DNA of 64,000 bases from Variovorax sp. J2L1-78 (GTDB lineage: Bacteria; Pseudomonadota; Gammaproteobacteria; Burkholderiales; Burkholderiaceae_C): positions 176,501 through 240,500 of the forward strand of contig NZ_JASZYB010000002.1 in the NCBI RefSeq assembly GCF_030317205.1, in the 5' to 3' direction. Below the pieces are notes generated by a model that saw only the letters and a list, made by a program, of their open reading frames with translations, ran no database searches and was not told the DNA's origin. Both the position numbers and the translations under genes were made by a program. Below, one piece after another: positions 28,623-39,829 of the stretch (positions are counted from its first letter, which is position 1; each line of letters opens with the position of its first letter).

Positions 28623-28940
28623 TTAGGCGATCTTGATTTCGTCGCCGCTGGACTTGAAGACGCGAACGCGCTTGCCGTCCGCGACCTTGATGCCCACGCG
28701 ATCGGCCTTGCCGGTCGCGGCATTGAAGATCGCCACGTTCGATTGGTGGATGGGCATGGTCTTCTCGACGATGCCACCGGTCGTACCCTTGAGCGGGTTC
28801 GGCTTGGCGTGCTTCTTGACGATGTTGACGCCGTCGACGATCAGGTAGGAGTCGTCGGTGCGCAGCGACACCGTGCCGCGCTTGCCCTTGTCGCGCCCGG
28901 CCAACACGATGACCTGGTCGCCTTTGCGAATCTTGTTCAT
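28623..28940 (-). CDS. rplX: Ribosomal protein L24
   Basis: A 105-residue assembly-initiator protein with a KOW motif at the N-terminus ([19 protein letters not shown]) and [20 protein letters not shown] in the middle. Twelve bases after rplN. Confidence 0.98.
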   Translation of the reverse strand: MNKIRKGDQVIVLAGRDKGKRGTVSLRTDDSYLIVDGVNIVKKHAKPNPLKGTTGGIVEKTMPIHQSNVAIFNAATGKADRVGIKVADGKRVRVFKSSGDEIKIA

Positions 28941-28952
28941 GGCTAGTTGTCC

Positions 28953-29321
28953 TTACAGAACTTCGGGAGCCAGCGAGACGATCTTCATGAACTTCTCGGT
29001 ACGCAGTTCGCGCGTCACGGGTCCGAAGATGCGGGTGCCGATCGGCTCCAGCTTGGCGTTGAGCAGCACGGCGGCATTGCCGTCGAACTTGACGAGCGAG
29101 CCGTCGGCGCGACGGATGCCCTTGGCGGTACGCACCACGACGGCGCTGTAGATCTCGCCCTTCTTGACGCGCCCACGAGGAGCAGCCTCTTTGATGCTGA
29201 CCTTGATGACGTCGCCCACGCTGGCATAGCGCCGCTTGGAGCCACCGAGCACCTTGATACACAGGACGGATTTCGCGCCCGTGTTGTCGGCCACGTCGAG
29301 CCGGGATTCAGTTTGGATCAT
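28953..29321 (-). CDS. rplN: Ribosomal protein L14
   Basis: A 122-residue protein, complete from [19 protein letters not shown] to SLAPEVL. Here it is the first gene of the ribosomal block: rpsQ and the rest of the S10 group, which normally precede it, are not upstream. Instead a 254-bp spacer with its own promoter separates it from divergent proC. Confidence 0.98.
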   Translation of the reverse strand: MIQTESRLDVADNTGAKSVLCIKVLGGSKRRYASVGDVIKVSIKEAAPRGRVKKGEIYSAVVVRTAKGIRRADGSLVKFDGNAAVLLNAKLEPIGTRIFGPVTRELRTEKFMKIVSLAPEVL

Positions 29322-29392
29322 TGCTAGTAGTTCCCAACTTGTACCGAGCAGAACCTCATGGCGCTGCGCGGTCAGTCTTGGGCCCGTCGTCC

Positions 29393-29415
29393 GCACCCCA
29401 AACCACTTGGGGTGC
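29393..29415 (-). promoter_or_regulatory. Leader hairpin before rplN
   Basis: GCACCCCAA and TTGGGGTGC form a perfect 9-bp stem with a 5-base loop, in the middle of the untranslated leader. It is far from rplN and has no T-run, so it is unlikely to be a plain terminator; it may be a control or stability element of the leader. A second stem (GCTTCGC with GCGAAGC, 29433-29455) sits at the predicted transcript start. Confidence 0.4.
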
Positions 29416-29460
29416 ATCCGTCTGGGCGGAATGCTTCGCCTTTTTGAAGCGAAGCCCGCG

Positions 29461-29489
29461 ATTGTTGCAGTCCCTTCCAGGCTTGTCAA
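29461..29489 (-). promoter_or_regulatory. Promoter of the spc-alpha ribosomal operon
   Basis: On the minus strand, TTGACA (29484-29489), a 17-base spacer and AACAAT (29461-29466). The consensus -35 and ideal spacing fit a strong sigma-70 promoter. The leader to rplN would be about 130 nt. No other good promoter is seen before rplN. Confidence 0.6.
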
Positions 29490-29575
29490 CTGCCGCTGTG
29501 CAAACAGATCGGGGAAGCCGGCGGAGCGACAATTCCGCCTCGCCCCTCCCGACACCCTTATCCGCCACCCTCGCC

Positions 29576-30412
29576 ATGTCCGATCTCACCCCTGCCGCCC
29601 TGCCCGCCATCGCCTTCATCGGGGGGGGCAACATGGCCAGCGCCATCCTGGGCGGCCTGCTTCGGCAGGGCCTGCCGACCGCCTCGGTGGAGGTGGTCGA
29701 GCCTTTCGAAGACGCGCGCGCGCGCTTGGCCCGCGACTTCGGCATCACGCCGCAGCCCAGCGCCAGTGCCGCGCTGGGGCGCTGCCAGGTCGTGGTCTGG
29801 GCCGTCAAGCCCCAGACCTTCGCCGACGCCGCGCGTCCCGTGCGCGCCTTCACCCCGGGCGCGCTGCACCTGAGCGTGGCGGCCGGCATTCCGTCGGAGA
29901 GCATCGCGGGCTGGCTAGGCACCGACAACGTCGTGCGCGCCATGCCCAACACCCCCGCGCTCGTCGGCCAGGGGATGAGCGGCCTGTTCGCCCGGCCCGC
30001 CGTGAGCGCCGACGGGCGCCGCCTGGTCGAACAGGTGCTGGCGCCGACCGGACAACTGCTGTGGGTCGACACCGAAAGCGCGCTCGACGCCGTCACGGCC
30101 GTTTCCGGTTCGGGCCCGGCCTATGTCTTCTATTTCATTGAGGCGATGACCGAGGCCGGCATCGAGATGGGCCTGCCGCCGGCGCAGGCCCAGCAACTGG
30201 CCATCGGCACCTTCACCGGCGCGTCTGCGCTGGCACAGGCCTCGACCGAGCCACCGTCGGTGCTGCGCGAGCGCGTGACGTCCAAGGGCGGCACCACCTA
30301 CGCGGCGCTGAGCGCGATGGAGGCGGCGGGCGTCAAGGCGCAGTTCAAGACCGCGATCCGCGCGGCCGAGCAGCGCGCACGCGAGCTGGCGGCGGAATTC
30401 GGTCGCGCCTGA
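29576..30412 (+). CDS. proC: Pyrroline-5-carboxylate reductase
   Basis: A 278-residue enzyme for the last step of proline synthesis, reducing pyrroline-5-carboxylate with NAD(P)H. Rossmann motif [13 protein letters not shown] at residues 12-24; the family signature is [16 protein letters not shown] near residue 175, and KGGTT follows in the C-terminal dimer domain. ATG at 29576; the longer open frame would run through the ribosomal promoter. It converges on ubiA with a 10-base gap. Confidence 0.97.
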   Translation: MSDLTPAALPAIAFIGGGNMASAILGGLLRQGLPTASVEVVEPFEDARARLARDFGITPQPSASAALGRCQVVVWAVKPQTFADAARPVRAFTPGALHLSVAAGIPSESIAGWLGTDNVVRAMPNTPALVGQGMSGLFARPAVSADGRRLVEQVLAPTGQLLWVDTESALDAVTAVSGSGPAYVFYFIEAMTEAGIEMGLPPAQAQQLAIGTFTGASALAQASTEPPSVLRERVTSKGGTTYAALSAMEAAGVKAQFKTAIRAAEQRARELAAEFGRA

Positions 30413-30422
30413 GGCTGGGGGC

Positions 30423-31316
30423 TCAGCGGACCGCGTAGTCCGCCACGATGCCGGCGAAGACGGCGAACCCGACCCAGTGGTTCAGCCGGAAGGCCCGGAA
30501 GCAGCCCTCGCGCGTGCGATCGCGGATCAGGCGCCAGTGCCAGGCGACCTGCACCGCCGCCGCGGCCAGCCCCAGCGCGAAGGCAACGCCCAGCCCGGCA
30601 CGAAGGCCGACAGCCCCCCAGAGCGCCAGAAAGACGGCATAGCAGAGCATCACGGCCGCCACATCGAAGCGCCCGAAAGTGATCGCCGAGGTTTTCATGC
30701 CGATCTTCAGGTCGTCGTCGCGGTCGACCATGGCGTACTCGGTGTCGTAGGCCAGCACCCAACCCAGGTTGCCCAGCAGCAGCAGCCAGCCGATGCCCGG
30801 CACCCGCGTGAACGCCTCCGACGCCGGCACCGCCGCGCCGCCAGCGGCGCAGAAGGCCATCGGGATGCCGATCGAGAACGCGATGCCCAGCACCGCCTGC
30901 GGCAGCGAGACGAAGCGCTTGGCGAAGGGGTAGGCCAGCGTCACCGCCAGGCCCACGAAGGCCCAGACGATCACCGCCGCATTGGTCGTCAGCGCCAGCC
31001 CGAAAGCGATCAGCGCCAGCACGGCGCCCAGACCGAGCGCTTCCCTGACCGAAATGGCGCCGCTGGTCACCGGCCGCTGGGCCGTGCGCTTGACGTGCCG
31101 GTCGAAGTCGCGGTCGGCCACGTCGTTGACGCAACAGCCCGCGCTGCGCATGAGCACCGTGCCCCCCACGAAGACGGCCAGCAGACGCCAGCCAGGCCAG
31201 CCGCCCGCGGCGAACCACAGGGCGCCCAGCGTCGGCCACAGCAGCAGCAGCCACCCGGCAGGCCGGTTCCAACGGATCAAGTCGAGGTACAGCGCCAGGC
31301 GCCCGCCAGCCTTCAC
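30423..31316 (-). CDS. ubiA: 4-Hydroxybenzoate polyprenyltransferase
   Basis: A 297-residue inner-membrane prenyltransferase with eight or nine predicted helices, which joins the isoprenoid tail to 4-hydroxybenzoate in ubiquinone synthesis. The two Asp-rich Mg-diphosphate motifs are visible: [15 protein letters not shown] (about 64-78) and [16 protein letters not shown] (about 186-201). Start is GTG at 31316. Confidence 0.96.
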   Translation of the reverse strand: MKAGGRLALYLDLIRWNRPAGWLLLLWPTLGALWFAAGGWPGWRLLAVFVGGTVLMRSAGCCVNDVADRDFDRHVKRTAQRPVTSGAISVREALGLGAVLALIAFGLALTTNAAVIVWAFVGLAVTLAYPFAKRFVSLPQAVLGIAFSIGIPMAFCAAGGAAVPASEAFTRVPGIGWLLLLGNLGWVLAYDTEYAMVDRDDDLKIGMKTSAITFGRFDVAAVMLCYAVFLALWGAVGLRAGLGVAFALGLAAAAVQVAWHWRLIRDRTREGCFRAFRLNHWVGFAVFAGIVADYAVR

Positions 31317-31393
31317 GGAAGCTCCAGAAACGAAAAGAGCGGCATTGTGCCGCTCCTGATCACGACGGGGCCTGCGCCCCGCTCGAACTTAGA

Positions 31394-31999
31394 TCACTCC
31401 TCGAGCAGCGAACGCAGCATCCACGCCGTCTGGTCGTGCACCGTGCAGCGCGCGGTCAGCATGTCGGCGGTCGGGTCGTCGCCGGCTTCCTCGGCCACGG
31501 GGATGAACTCGCGGGCGATGCGGGACACGGTCTCGTGGCCCTTCACCAGGATGCGCACCATCTCCATGGCCTTGGGCGGCACCGGCGGCACGTCGGGCAC
31601 CGTCGCGATCTTGCTGAACTCGGCGTACGAGCCCGGCGCGTAGTGGCCCAGGGCACGGATGCGCTCGGCGATGACGTCGGTCGACGTCCACAGTTCGGTG
31701 TACTGGCCCATGAACATGGCGTGCAGCGAGTTGAAGTGCGGGCCCGTCACGTTCCAGTGGAAGTTGTGCGTGGTCAGGTACAGCGTGTACGTGTCGGCCA
31801 GCACGCGGCTCAGGCCTTCGGCGATCGCCGCGCGGTCCTGCCGGTCGATGCCGATGTTGATGATCGGCGCATTGCGGCTGCCCGACTCCTGCGCCACGCT
31901 GGCACCGCCCTTGGCGGGCACCTTGCCGGCACCGGCCGCCGGGGCGGACGTGATCGGAGACTTGGTCTTTTTCTGGGGCTTGTTGGGTGCTTTGGCCAT
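31394..31999 (-). CDS. dps: Dps-family ferritin-like DNA-binding protein
   Basis: A 201-residue Dps protein: a dodecamer that oxidises and stores iron and protects DNA. The ferroxidase segment is TTHNFHWNVTGPHFNSLH (about 79-96), with the partner acidic residues in YTELWTSTDVIAERIRALG. The first 35-40 residues are Lys/Pro/Ala-rich and disordered, suited to DNA binding. The ATG at 31999 is used; the frame continues upstream without family similarity. The next gene upstream, on the same strand, is oxyR, and a possible OxyR half-site lies between them. Confidence 0.93.
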   Translation of the reverse strand: MAKAPNKPQKKTKSPITSAPAAGAGKVPAKGGASVAQESGSRNAPIINIGIDRQDRAAIAEGLSRVLADTYTLYLTTHNFHWNVTGPHFNSLHAMFMGQYTELWTSTDVIAERIRALGHYAPGSYAEFSKIATVPDVPPVPPKAMEMVRILVKGHETVSRIAREFIPVAEEAGDDPTADMLTARCTVHDQTAWMLRSLLEE

Positions 32000-32070
32000 G
32001 ACGACGATTTCCTCGATGGATTTGAATGGGGAGACGTTGGCAACTTTAGGAGCCCGCAGGCCGCGTCGCA

Positions 32071-32085
32071 ACAGCGAGACTCTAT
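32071..32085 (-). promoter_or_regulatory. Possible OxyR half-site upstream of dps
   Basis: On the minus strand ATAG-AGTCTCG-CTGT matches seven of eight fixed positions of one OxyR dimer element (ATAG-N7-CTAT), 72 bases before the dps start. The second element expected 7 bases on is not recognisable, so this is only suggestive. Confidence 0.25.
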
Positions 32086-32138
32086 CGCAGCCATTGCCCC
32101 GCGCCGCACGTGCGGCGCAGGCAACCGCCGCGCCTCGA

Positions 32139-33104
32139 TCAGGACAGGCGCTTGACCCCCGGCAATTCGCAGGCGTAGACCGCATTGCGCAGCGCAGCGA
32201 TCGCCTCGTAGCGGGTGAAGCTGCGGCGCCAGGCCAGCACCACGCGCCGCATCGGCGGCTCGCGCCCTTCGCCGTCATGGATGGGCAGGTAGCGCACCAT
32301 CGGTTCGGGCTCCTTGCGGCTGCGCGCCTTCGGCTTGAGCGCCTCGGCCGGGACCGACAGCCGCGGCACCAGCGTCACGCCCATGCCCGAGGCCACCATG
32401 TGCTTGATGGTTTCCAGCGACGAGCCCTCGAAGCTCTTGCGGATGCCCTCGGCGTTGCTCGAGAAGCGCGCGAACTCGGGGCACACCTCGAGCACGTGGT
32501 CGCGGAAGCAATGGCCGGTGCCCAGCAGCAGCATCGTCTCGTTCTTGAGCTCGTCCGAGCTGATCGACTCGCGCACCGCCAGCGGATGGCTGGTAGGCAG
32601 CACCGCGACGAAGGGCTCGTCGTAGAGCGGCGCCACGGCCAGGCCGGTGTCCGGGAAGGGCTCGGCCATGATGGCGCAGTCGATCTCGCCGGCCCGCAGC
32701 ATCTCCAGCAGCTTGACGGTGAAGTTCTCCTGCAGCATCAGCGGCATCTGCGGCGTGCGCGCGATGTTCTGGCGCACCAGGTCGGGCAAGAGGTACGGCC
32801 CGATGGTGTAGATGATGCCGAGGTTCAGGGCGCCCGCCAGCGGGTCCTTGCCGCGCTTGGCGATCTCCTTGATGCTGGCGGCCTGGTCGAGCACGCTCTG
32901 CGCCTGCTGCACGATCTGCTCGCCCAGCGGCGTGACCGTCACTTCGCCGGCGCTGCGCTCGAAGAGCTTGACTTCGAGCTCGTCCTCGAGCTTCTTGATC
33001 GCCACCGACAAGGTCGGCTGCGAGACGTAGCAGGCGTCGGCCGCCTTGCCGAAATGGCGCTCCCGGGCGACCGCGACGATGTATTTGAGTTCGGTGAGGG
33101 TCAC
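32139..33104 (-). CDS. oxyR: Hydrogen peroxide-sensing regulator OxyR
   Basis: A 321-residue LysR-type regulator. The redox cysteines fall exactly at C199 and C208 (GTGHCFRDHVLEVCPEF), which marks it as OxyR and not a paralogue. The DNA-binding domain starts TLTELKYIVAVARERHFG. The start is GTG at 33104; the frame stays open upstream into the repeat, but homology begins here. The repeat element (copy 2) ends 40 bases before the start, separating it from recG, so its promoter must lie in the element or in the short gap. Confidence 0.96.
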   Translation of the reverse strand: MTLTELKYIVAVARERHFGKAADACYVSQPTLSVAIKKLEDELEVKLFERSAGEVTVTPLGEQIVQQAQSVLDQAASIKEIAKRGKDPLAGALNLGIIYTIGPYLLPDLVRQNIARTPQMPLMLQENFTVKLLEMLRAGEIDCAIMAEPFPDTGLAVAPLYDEPFVAVLPTSHPLAVRESISSDELKNETMLLLGTGHCFRDHVLEVCPEFARFSSNAEGIRKSFEGSSLETIKHMVASGMGVTLVPRLSVPAEALKPKARSRKEPEPMVRYLPIHDGEGREPPMRRVVLAWRRSFTRYEAIAALRNAVYACELPGVKRLS

Positions 33105-33143
33105 CGCGTCGATTATGCGCAAGACCCCTTGTCCGCGATCGGG

Positions 33144-33415
33144 CCAGGGCCTGTTAATGCTATTTCCGGAGTTGCGAAGGCATGCCCAGGCCGGCCAATC
33201 AAGGCGCGTGACGCCGCATGTGCGTCGGCACATGCAAGGAGCGCAACGCCGAGTGGTCGGCCTGGGCATGCCTTCCCTTCGGGTTGCCCGGCCCAGGGGC
33301 CGTCTGCGGCGTTGCCCGCGCTTGCAAGGCTTCAGCCTTGCTGCGCCCGGGCGCCTTGCGTCCAGCCCCTGCGCCGGGCAACGCAATCTCCGGAAATGGC
33401 GTTAACAGGCCCTAG
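33144..33415. repeat. Palindromic repeat element, copy 2 (272 bp, inverted)
   Basis: The reverse complement of this stretch matches copy 1 (6102-6338) along its whole length, with scattered substitutions and one 35-bp insertion relative to copy 1. The insertion is bounded by CCTTG and contains a hairpin, CATGTGC-CGAC-GCACATG, at 33217-33234. The right end is CTAG and gives recG its stop codon; the left end is CCAG, a one-base decay. The element fills almost the whole recG-oxyR gap. No protein-coding pattern. Confidence 0.85.
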
Positions 33416-35529
33416 GCTTTCAGGTACTCCGCCTTGCTGCCCAACCAACGGTCGACATGCTTCTGCGCGAGCTCGGGATGCTGGTCGAGCATCTTCGGCG
33501 CCAGCTCGCGCGCCCAGTCGAGCAACAGCGCGTCGTCGGTGAGGTCCGCGAAACGCAGCAGCGGGGCGCCCGACTGCTTCGCGCCGAGAAACTCGCCGGG
33601 CCCGCGGATCTCCAGGTCGCGCCGGGCGATCTCGAAGCCGTCGCTCGTCTCCGCCATCGCCCTGAGCCGCGCCCGCGCCGTCTCCCCCACGCGCCCGCCT
33701 TCGTTCGGCGCGTACAACAGCACGCAGGCCGACGCCGCGGCGCCGCGTCCCACACGCCCGCGCAGCTGGTGCAACTGCGACAACCCGAAGCGCTCCGCAT
33801 GCTCGATCACCATCAGCGAAGCGTTGGGCACATCCACACCGACTTCGATCACCGTCGTGCTCACCAGCACGTGCACCGTATTGGCCGTGAAGCGCGCCAT
33901 CACGTCCTGCTTCTCGGCCGTCGGCATGCGCGAATGCAAGAGGCCGACCTGCACCGCATCACCCAGCATGCCGGCGAGCTCGTCGCGTGTCTCGGTGGCG
34001 TTGCGCAGGTCCACCGCCTCGCTCTCCTCGATCAACGGACAGACCCAGTACACCTGCCGCCCCTGCGCCAACTGGTGGCGGATGCGGTCGATGACCTCGT
34101 CGCGCCGGTGCTCGGCCACCAGCTTGGTGACGATGGGCGTGCGGCCGGGCGGCAGCTCGTCGAGGGTGGAGACATCGAGGTCGGCGTAGTAGCTCATAGC
34201 GAGCGTGCGCGGAATGGGCGTGGCGCTCATCATCAGCAGATGGGGCTCGAGGTCGCCAACGGCCTTCCCGCGCAAGGCCAGCCGCTGCGCGACACCGAAG
34301 CGGTGCTGCTCGTCGATGACGGCCAGCGCCAGGCGCTTGAAGCGCACCTTCTCGGAGATCACGGCATGCGTGCCGATCACCAGCGCCGCCTCGCCGCTCT
34401 CGACGGCCGCACTCATCACGTCGCGTTCCTTCTTCTTCTGGCTGCCGGTGAGCCAGGCCACGCGCAGGCCGCGCTCGGCCAGCAGCGGGTCGAGCCAGCC
34501 GATCAGCTTGCCGAAGTGCTGCGCCGCAAGGATCTCGGTCGGCGCCATCAGCGCGCACTGGAAGCCCGCATCAATGCAGCGCGCCGCCGCGAGCGCGGCC
34601 ACCACCGTCTTGCCCGAACCGACGTCGCCCTGCAGCAGGCGATGCATCGGCGCCGTGCGCGCGAGGTCGTGCGTGATCTCCTCGCCCACGCGCTGCTGTG
34701 CGCCGGTGAGCGCGAAGGGCAGCACCGCCAGGAGTCGCGCGTGCAGCGAATCTGCGGCCGGCGACGGCGCCAGCACCGGCGCGCGCTGCGCCGCCCGCTC
34801 GCGCCGCGCCTGCAGTTGCGACAGCTGCTGCGCCAGCAGCTCTTCGGCCTTCAGGCGCTGCCAGGCCGGGTGGCTGTGGTCTTCCAGCGCGGCGATCGAC
34901 ACGTCGGGCGTCGGGTAGTGCAGGAAGTTGAGCGCATCCCGCAGCGGCCACGCGCCGCGCAGGCCGATCTGCGCGGGCACCGTTTCGTCGAGCACGGCGC
35001 GCGCCAGGCCCGCGCGCACCTCGCGCCGCAGCACCGGTTGCGCCAGGCCCGCGATGGTGGAGTAGACCGGCGTCAGCGCATCGGGCAGCACGGTGCCGGC
35101 GGCCTTCACCGTCGGGTGCATCATCTGCCGCCCGAGGAAGCCGCCGCGCACCTCGCCCCGCACGCGCACCCGGGCGCCAACGGCGAGCTGCTTCTGCTGC
35201 GACGGATAGAAATTGAAGAAGCGCAGCTGGCAGGTGTCGCTGCCGTCGTCGACCGTCACGACCAGCTGGCGGCGGGGCCGGAAGCTCACCTCGCTCTCGG
35301 TCACCACCGCCTCGATCTGGCCCATGTCGCCGTCGCGCAGGTCGGCCAGGCGGACGATGCGGGTCTCGTCCTCGTAGCGCATCGGCAGATAGAGCGCGAA
35401 GTCGATGTCGCGCAGCAGGCCGAGCTTGCGCAGCGCCCGCTGCACGAGGCTCGGGCCCGTCCCCGGGGACACGGGCGCAGCCGTCGGCTTGGACGGATCG
35501 GGCGTGGGCGATGACGGCTTGCGCGGCAC
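33412..35529 (-). CDS. recG: ATP-dependent DNA helicase RecG
   Basis: A 705-residue branch-migration helicase that reverses stalled forks. Order: wedge/OB domain (about 70-180, FRPRRQLVVTVDDGSDTCQLRFF), helicase lobe 1 with Walker A GDVGSGKTVVA and DEQHRFG, lobe 2 with STTVIEVGVDVPNASLM and QLRGRVGRG, and the C-terminal GPGEFLGAKQSG segment. No ATG is suitable; the GTG at 35529 starts 2 bases after the stop of the upstream gene. The stop codon is part of repeat copy 2. Confidence 0.96.
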   Translation of the reverse strand: MPRKPSSPTPDPSKPTAAPVSPGTGPSLVQRALRKLGLLRDIDFALYLPMRYEDETRIVRLADLRDGDMGQIEAVVTESEVSFRPRRQLVVTVDDGSDTCQLRFFNFYPSQQKQLAVGARVRVRGEVRGGFLGRQMMHPTVKAAGTVLPDALTPVYSTIAGLAQPVLRREVRAGLARAVLDETVPAQIGLRGAWPLRDALNFLHYPTPDVSIAALEDHSHPAWQRLKAEELLAQQLSQLQARRERAAQRAPVLAPSPAADSLHARLLAVLPFALTGAQQRVGEEITHDLARTAPMHRLLQGDVGSGKTVVAALAAARCIDAGFQCALMAPTEILAAQHFGKLIGWLDPLLAERGLRVAWLTGSQKKKERDVMSAAVESGEAALVIGTHAVISEKVRFKRLALAVIDEQHRFGVAQRLALRGKAVGDLEPHLLMMSATPIPRTLAMSYYADLDVSTLDELPPGRTPIVTKLVAEHRRDEVIDRIRHQLAQGRQVYWVCPLIEESEAVDLRNATETRDELAGMLGDAVQVGLLHSRMPTAEKQDVMARFTANTVHVLVSTTVIEVGVDVPNASLMVIEHAERFGLSQLHQLRGRVGRGAAASACVLLYAPNEGGRVGETARARLRAMAETSDGFEIARRDLEIRGPGEFLGAKQSGAPLLRFADLTDDALLLDWARELAPKMLDQHPELAQKHVDRWLGSKAEYLKA

Positions 35530-35531
35530 GT

Positions 35532-36518
35532 TCAGCAGAGGTCCTGCAGCGCGCTGCGCGCATCGGGGAAACGGAAGCGGAAGCCAGTGTCCGTCAGCCG
35601 CTTCGGCGCCACGCGCTGGCCTTCCAGCAGCACGTCGGCCTGCTCGCCGAGCGCGAGACGCACCGGCGTGGCCGGCATCGGCAGCCAGAACGGACGGTGC
35701 AGCACCTGCGCGGCGGTGCGCATGAAGTCCTCCTGCTGCAAGGCTTCGGGCGCCGTGAAATTCCAGGCCTGCGGTTCGGCGGGCGCACCGGGGGTCGCCG
35801 CGACGCGCCACACGTGGGCCATGGCGCCCAGCAGATCCTGCAGATGGATCCACGACACCCACTGCCGGCCGGTGCCGAGCCGTCCGCCGACACCCATCTT
35901 CACCGGCATCAGCAGCCCCGGCAACGCACCGCCGTGTCCCAGCACCAGGCCGAAACGCAGGCAGTTCACGCGCACGCCGTGCGCGGCAGCAGCGTGTGCC
36001 GACGCCTCCCACGCCTGGCACAGGCGCGACATGAAGAGCGGCTGCGGCGGGCTCGCCTCGGTCAGCTCTGCCACATCGCCCTGCGGCTGCACGCCGTAAT
36101 AGCCGACCGCCGAGCCGGACAGCATCAGCCACGGCTTCACGGGGCGCCGGGCGATCCACGCGACCAGGTCATCGGTCAGCCCGGCACGACTCGCGAGCAG
36201 GACGGCCTGGCGCGCGGCCGTCCAACGCGGACCGACGATGCGCGCGCCGGCCAGGTTGACCACCACGTCGACCGCAGGCGTCGCCGGTATCTCGTCGAGC
36301 TGCCGGACACAGCGCACCGTCGCGCCGAAGCGCCGGGCGGCGGCGGCCACATCGCGCGTCCACACGGTCACGCTGTGGCCGTCGGCCCGCAGCGCCGCGA
36401 CCAGGTGGCGCCCGACGAAGCCCGTGCCGCCCGTGAGCAGCACATGCTGCGGCGCGTCAGCGAAGTGCAGCGCCGGCACGCCCGCGGCATCGGGGTTCGG
36501 AACGGATGGCGTGGTCAT
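35532..36518 (-). CDS. TIGR01777-family NAD(P)-dependent epimerase-like protein
   Basis: A 328-residue extended SDR. Rossmann motif VLLTGGTGFVGRHL near residue 27; the family features NLAGA, SGSAVGYYG and WNFTAPEAL are present, with the DUF1731-like C-terminal domain that carries LLEGQRVAPKRL. Function unknown in bacteria (E. coli YfcH is a relative). It is co-directional with recG and only 2 bases away, and divergent from queA. Confidence 0.9.
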   Translation of the reverse strand: MTTPSVPNPDAAGVPALHFADAPQHVLLTGGTGFVGRHLVAALRADGHSVTVWTRDVAAAARRFGATVRCVRQLDEIPATPAVDVVVNLAGARIVGPRWTAARQAVLLASRAGLTDDLVAWIARRPVKPWLMLSGSAVGYYGVQPQGDVAELTEASPPQPLFMSRLCQAWEASAHAAAAHGVRVNCLRFGLVLGHGGALPGLLMPVKMGVGGRLGTGRQWVSWIHLQDLLGAMAHVWRVAATPGAPAEPQAWNFTAPEALQQEDFMRTAAQVLHRPFWLPMPATPVRLALGEQADVLLEGQRVAPKRLTDTGFRFRFPDARSALQDLC

Positions 36519-36639
36519 GCGCCGATTCTGCCGCGCCGCCCCATGGCGCACCCGGCCTTTTCCGCCATGGGAGAATCCGGCCCGCACTTCTGTCCTTCCC
36601 ATGCCTCCTTGGCACGGGCCCGTCCGGCCCTCAAGCACC

Positions 36640-38858
<2,219 letters not shown>

Positions 38859-38870
38859 ACGGGTCGGCGG

Positions 38871-39245
38871 CTATTTAGCGGTGGCGAGGAAAGGCCTGAT
38901 CGGCAGCGGCGTGCTGTAAGGCTCGATGCGCAGCAGTTCGCTCTTGAACACCGCGATCTGCCGCAGCGGCGCCTGCACCAGCGCACCGTCTGCCTCCTTG
39001 GCGGAGGCATATTGCCAAAGCGTGACCTGGCCCTTGTCGGCCAGCAGCGCGGCCAGCCGCTGCACCGCGGGCTCGCTGCCCCTGCCGAGTTGCTCGACGT
39101 CGACACCGACGACGATGTCGTCGCGCGGCGAGACGATCTTGAACAGCTTCACGCCGGCAGCGGCTTCGCCGTGCGCGGTCAGCACCCAGGCGCTCGCCGA
39201 GACGAGGACGAGCCGCACCACGGCACGGCAGTAGGAGAAGGACAT
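38871..39245 (-). CDS. Exported protein of unknown function
   Basis: A 124-residue protein that I do not assign to a family. It has a Sec-type leader (about residues 8-30, VVRLVLVSASAWVLTAHGEAAA). The mature part has a short globular pattern (LFKIVSPRDDIVVGVDVEQLG, then LAALLADKGQVTLWQYASAKEA) with no cysteines or evident motif. Start at 39245 is preferred; an in-frame ATG at 39263 is possible. It converges on tgt and is cut off from the upstream DUF3597 gene by a terminator. Confidence 0.7.
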   Translation of the reverse strand: MSFSYCRAVVRLVLVSASAWVLTAHGEAAAGVKLFKIVSPRDDIVVGVDVEQLGRGSEPAVQRLAALLADKGQVTLWQYASAKEADGALVQAPLRQIAVFKSELLRIEPYSTPLPIRPFLATAK

Positions 39246-39339
39246 CGCGGGATCCCGTCGCATGGAAAGCCGGCAAGCGTAGGCGGGCACGCGCGCGCCG
39301 CCCATTCGACGGAAGCCATACGCCGCTCGGCCCAGGCGC

Positions 39340-39364
39340 AAAAAAGCCCGTCGGCGACGGGCTT
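39340..39364 (-). terminator. Terminator after the DUF3597 gene
   Basis: On the minus strand AAGCCCGTC-GCC-GACGGGCTT is followed by TTTT, 20 bases after the DUF3597 stop. A 9-bp stem with a short loop, typical of a Rho-independent terminator. Confidence 0.85.
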
Positions 39365-39384
39365 CGGGTGCAGGCGGGGGCGAC

Positions 39385-39765
39385 TCAGTCGCGCAGTTCT
39401 GCCGGCAAGGTACCGCCGTTCGCGGCGATGCGGGTCATCACCTGTTTGTGCAGGCCGATGTTCCACTCGGCCGAACCCGGCTCGCCATCGCTGTAGAGGA
39501 TCTCGCTAGCCAGTTCCTTGCGCGCGGCAAGGCTGCTGTCCAGGCCGAGCAACTTGAGCAGATCGACGATCGACGTGCGCCAGTTCAGGCCGGCGGCCCC
39601 GGGCATCGCATCCAGGATGGCCGGGACGTCGCCCAGCGGGATCGAGGGTGGCGGTGCCGGCGCCGCGGGCGCGCTGGCCGTGGGTGCAGGCGCCGGGGCG
39701 GCCTGGACTTCAGCCGCGTTGGCCGACGGGAAAATCTTGGAAAAAATCTTGCCGAAAATGCTCAT
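39385..39765 (-). CDS. DUF3597 protein
   Basis: A 126-residue protein: N-terminal amphipathic MSIFGKIFSKIFPSA, an Ala/Pro linker (about 17-45), then the DUF3597 domain (LDAMPGAAGLNWRTSIVDLLKLLGLDSS, YSDGEPGSAEWNIGLHKQVM). The domain resembles a small helical cell-wall- or peptide-binding module, but its role is unknown. AAGGAG precedes the start. It is the last gene of the leftward block that begins near 42.8 kb. Confidence 0.85.
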   Translation of the reverse strand: MSIFGKIFSKIFPSANAAEVQAAPAPAPTASAPAAPAPPPSIPLGDVPAILDAMPGAAGLNWRTSIVDLLKLLGLDSSLAARKELASEILYSDGEPGSAEWNIGLHKQVMTRIAANGGTLPAELRD

Positions 39766-39829
39766 GGGTACTCCTTGAATATCAGACTGGTTCTGTGAAA
39801 CGCGGCGCCGGGCGCCGCACGAGCTTCTA

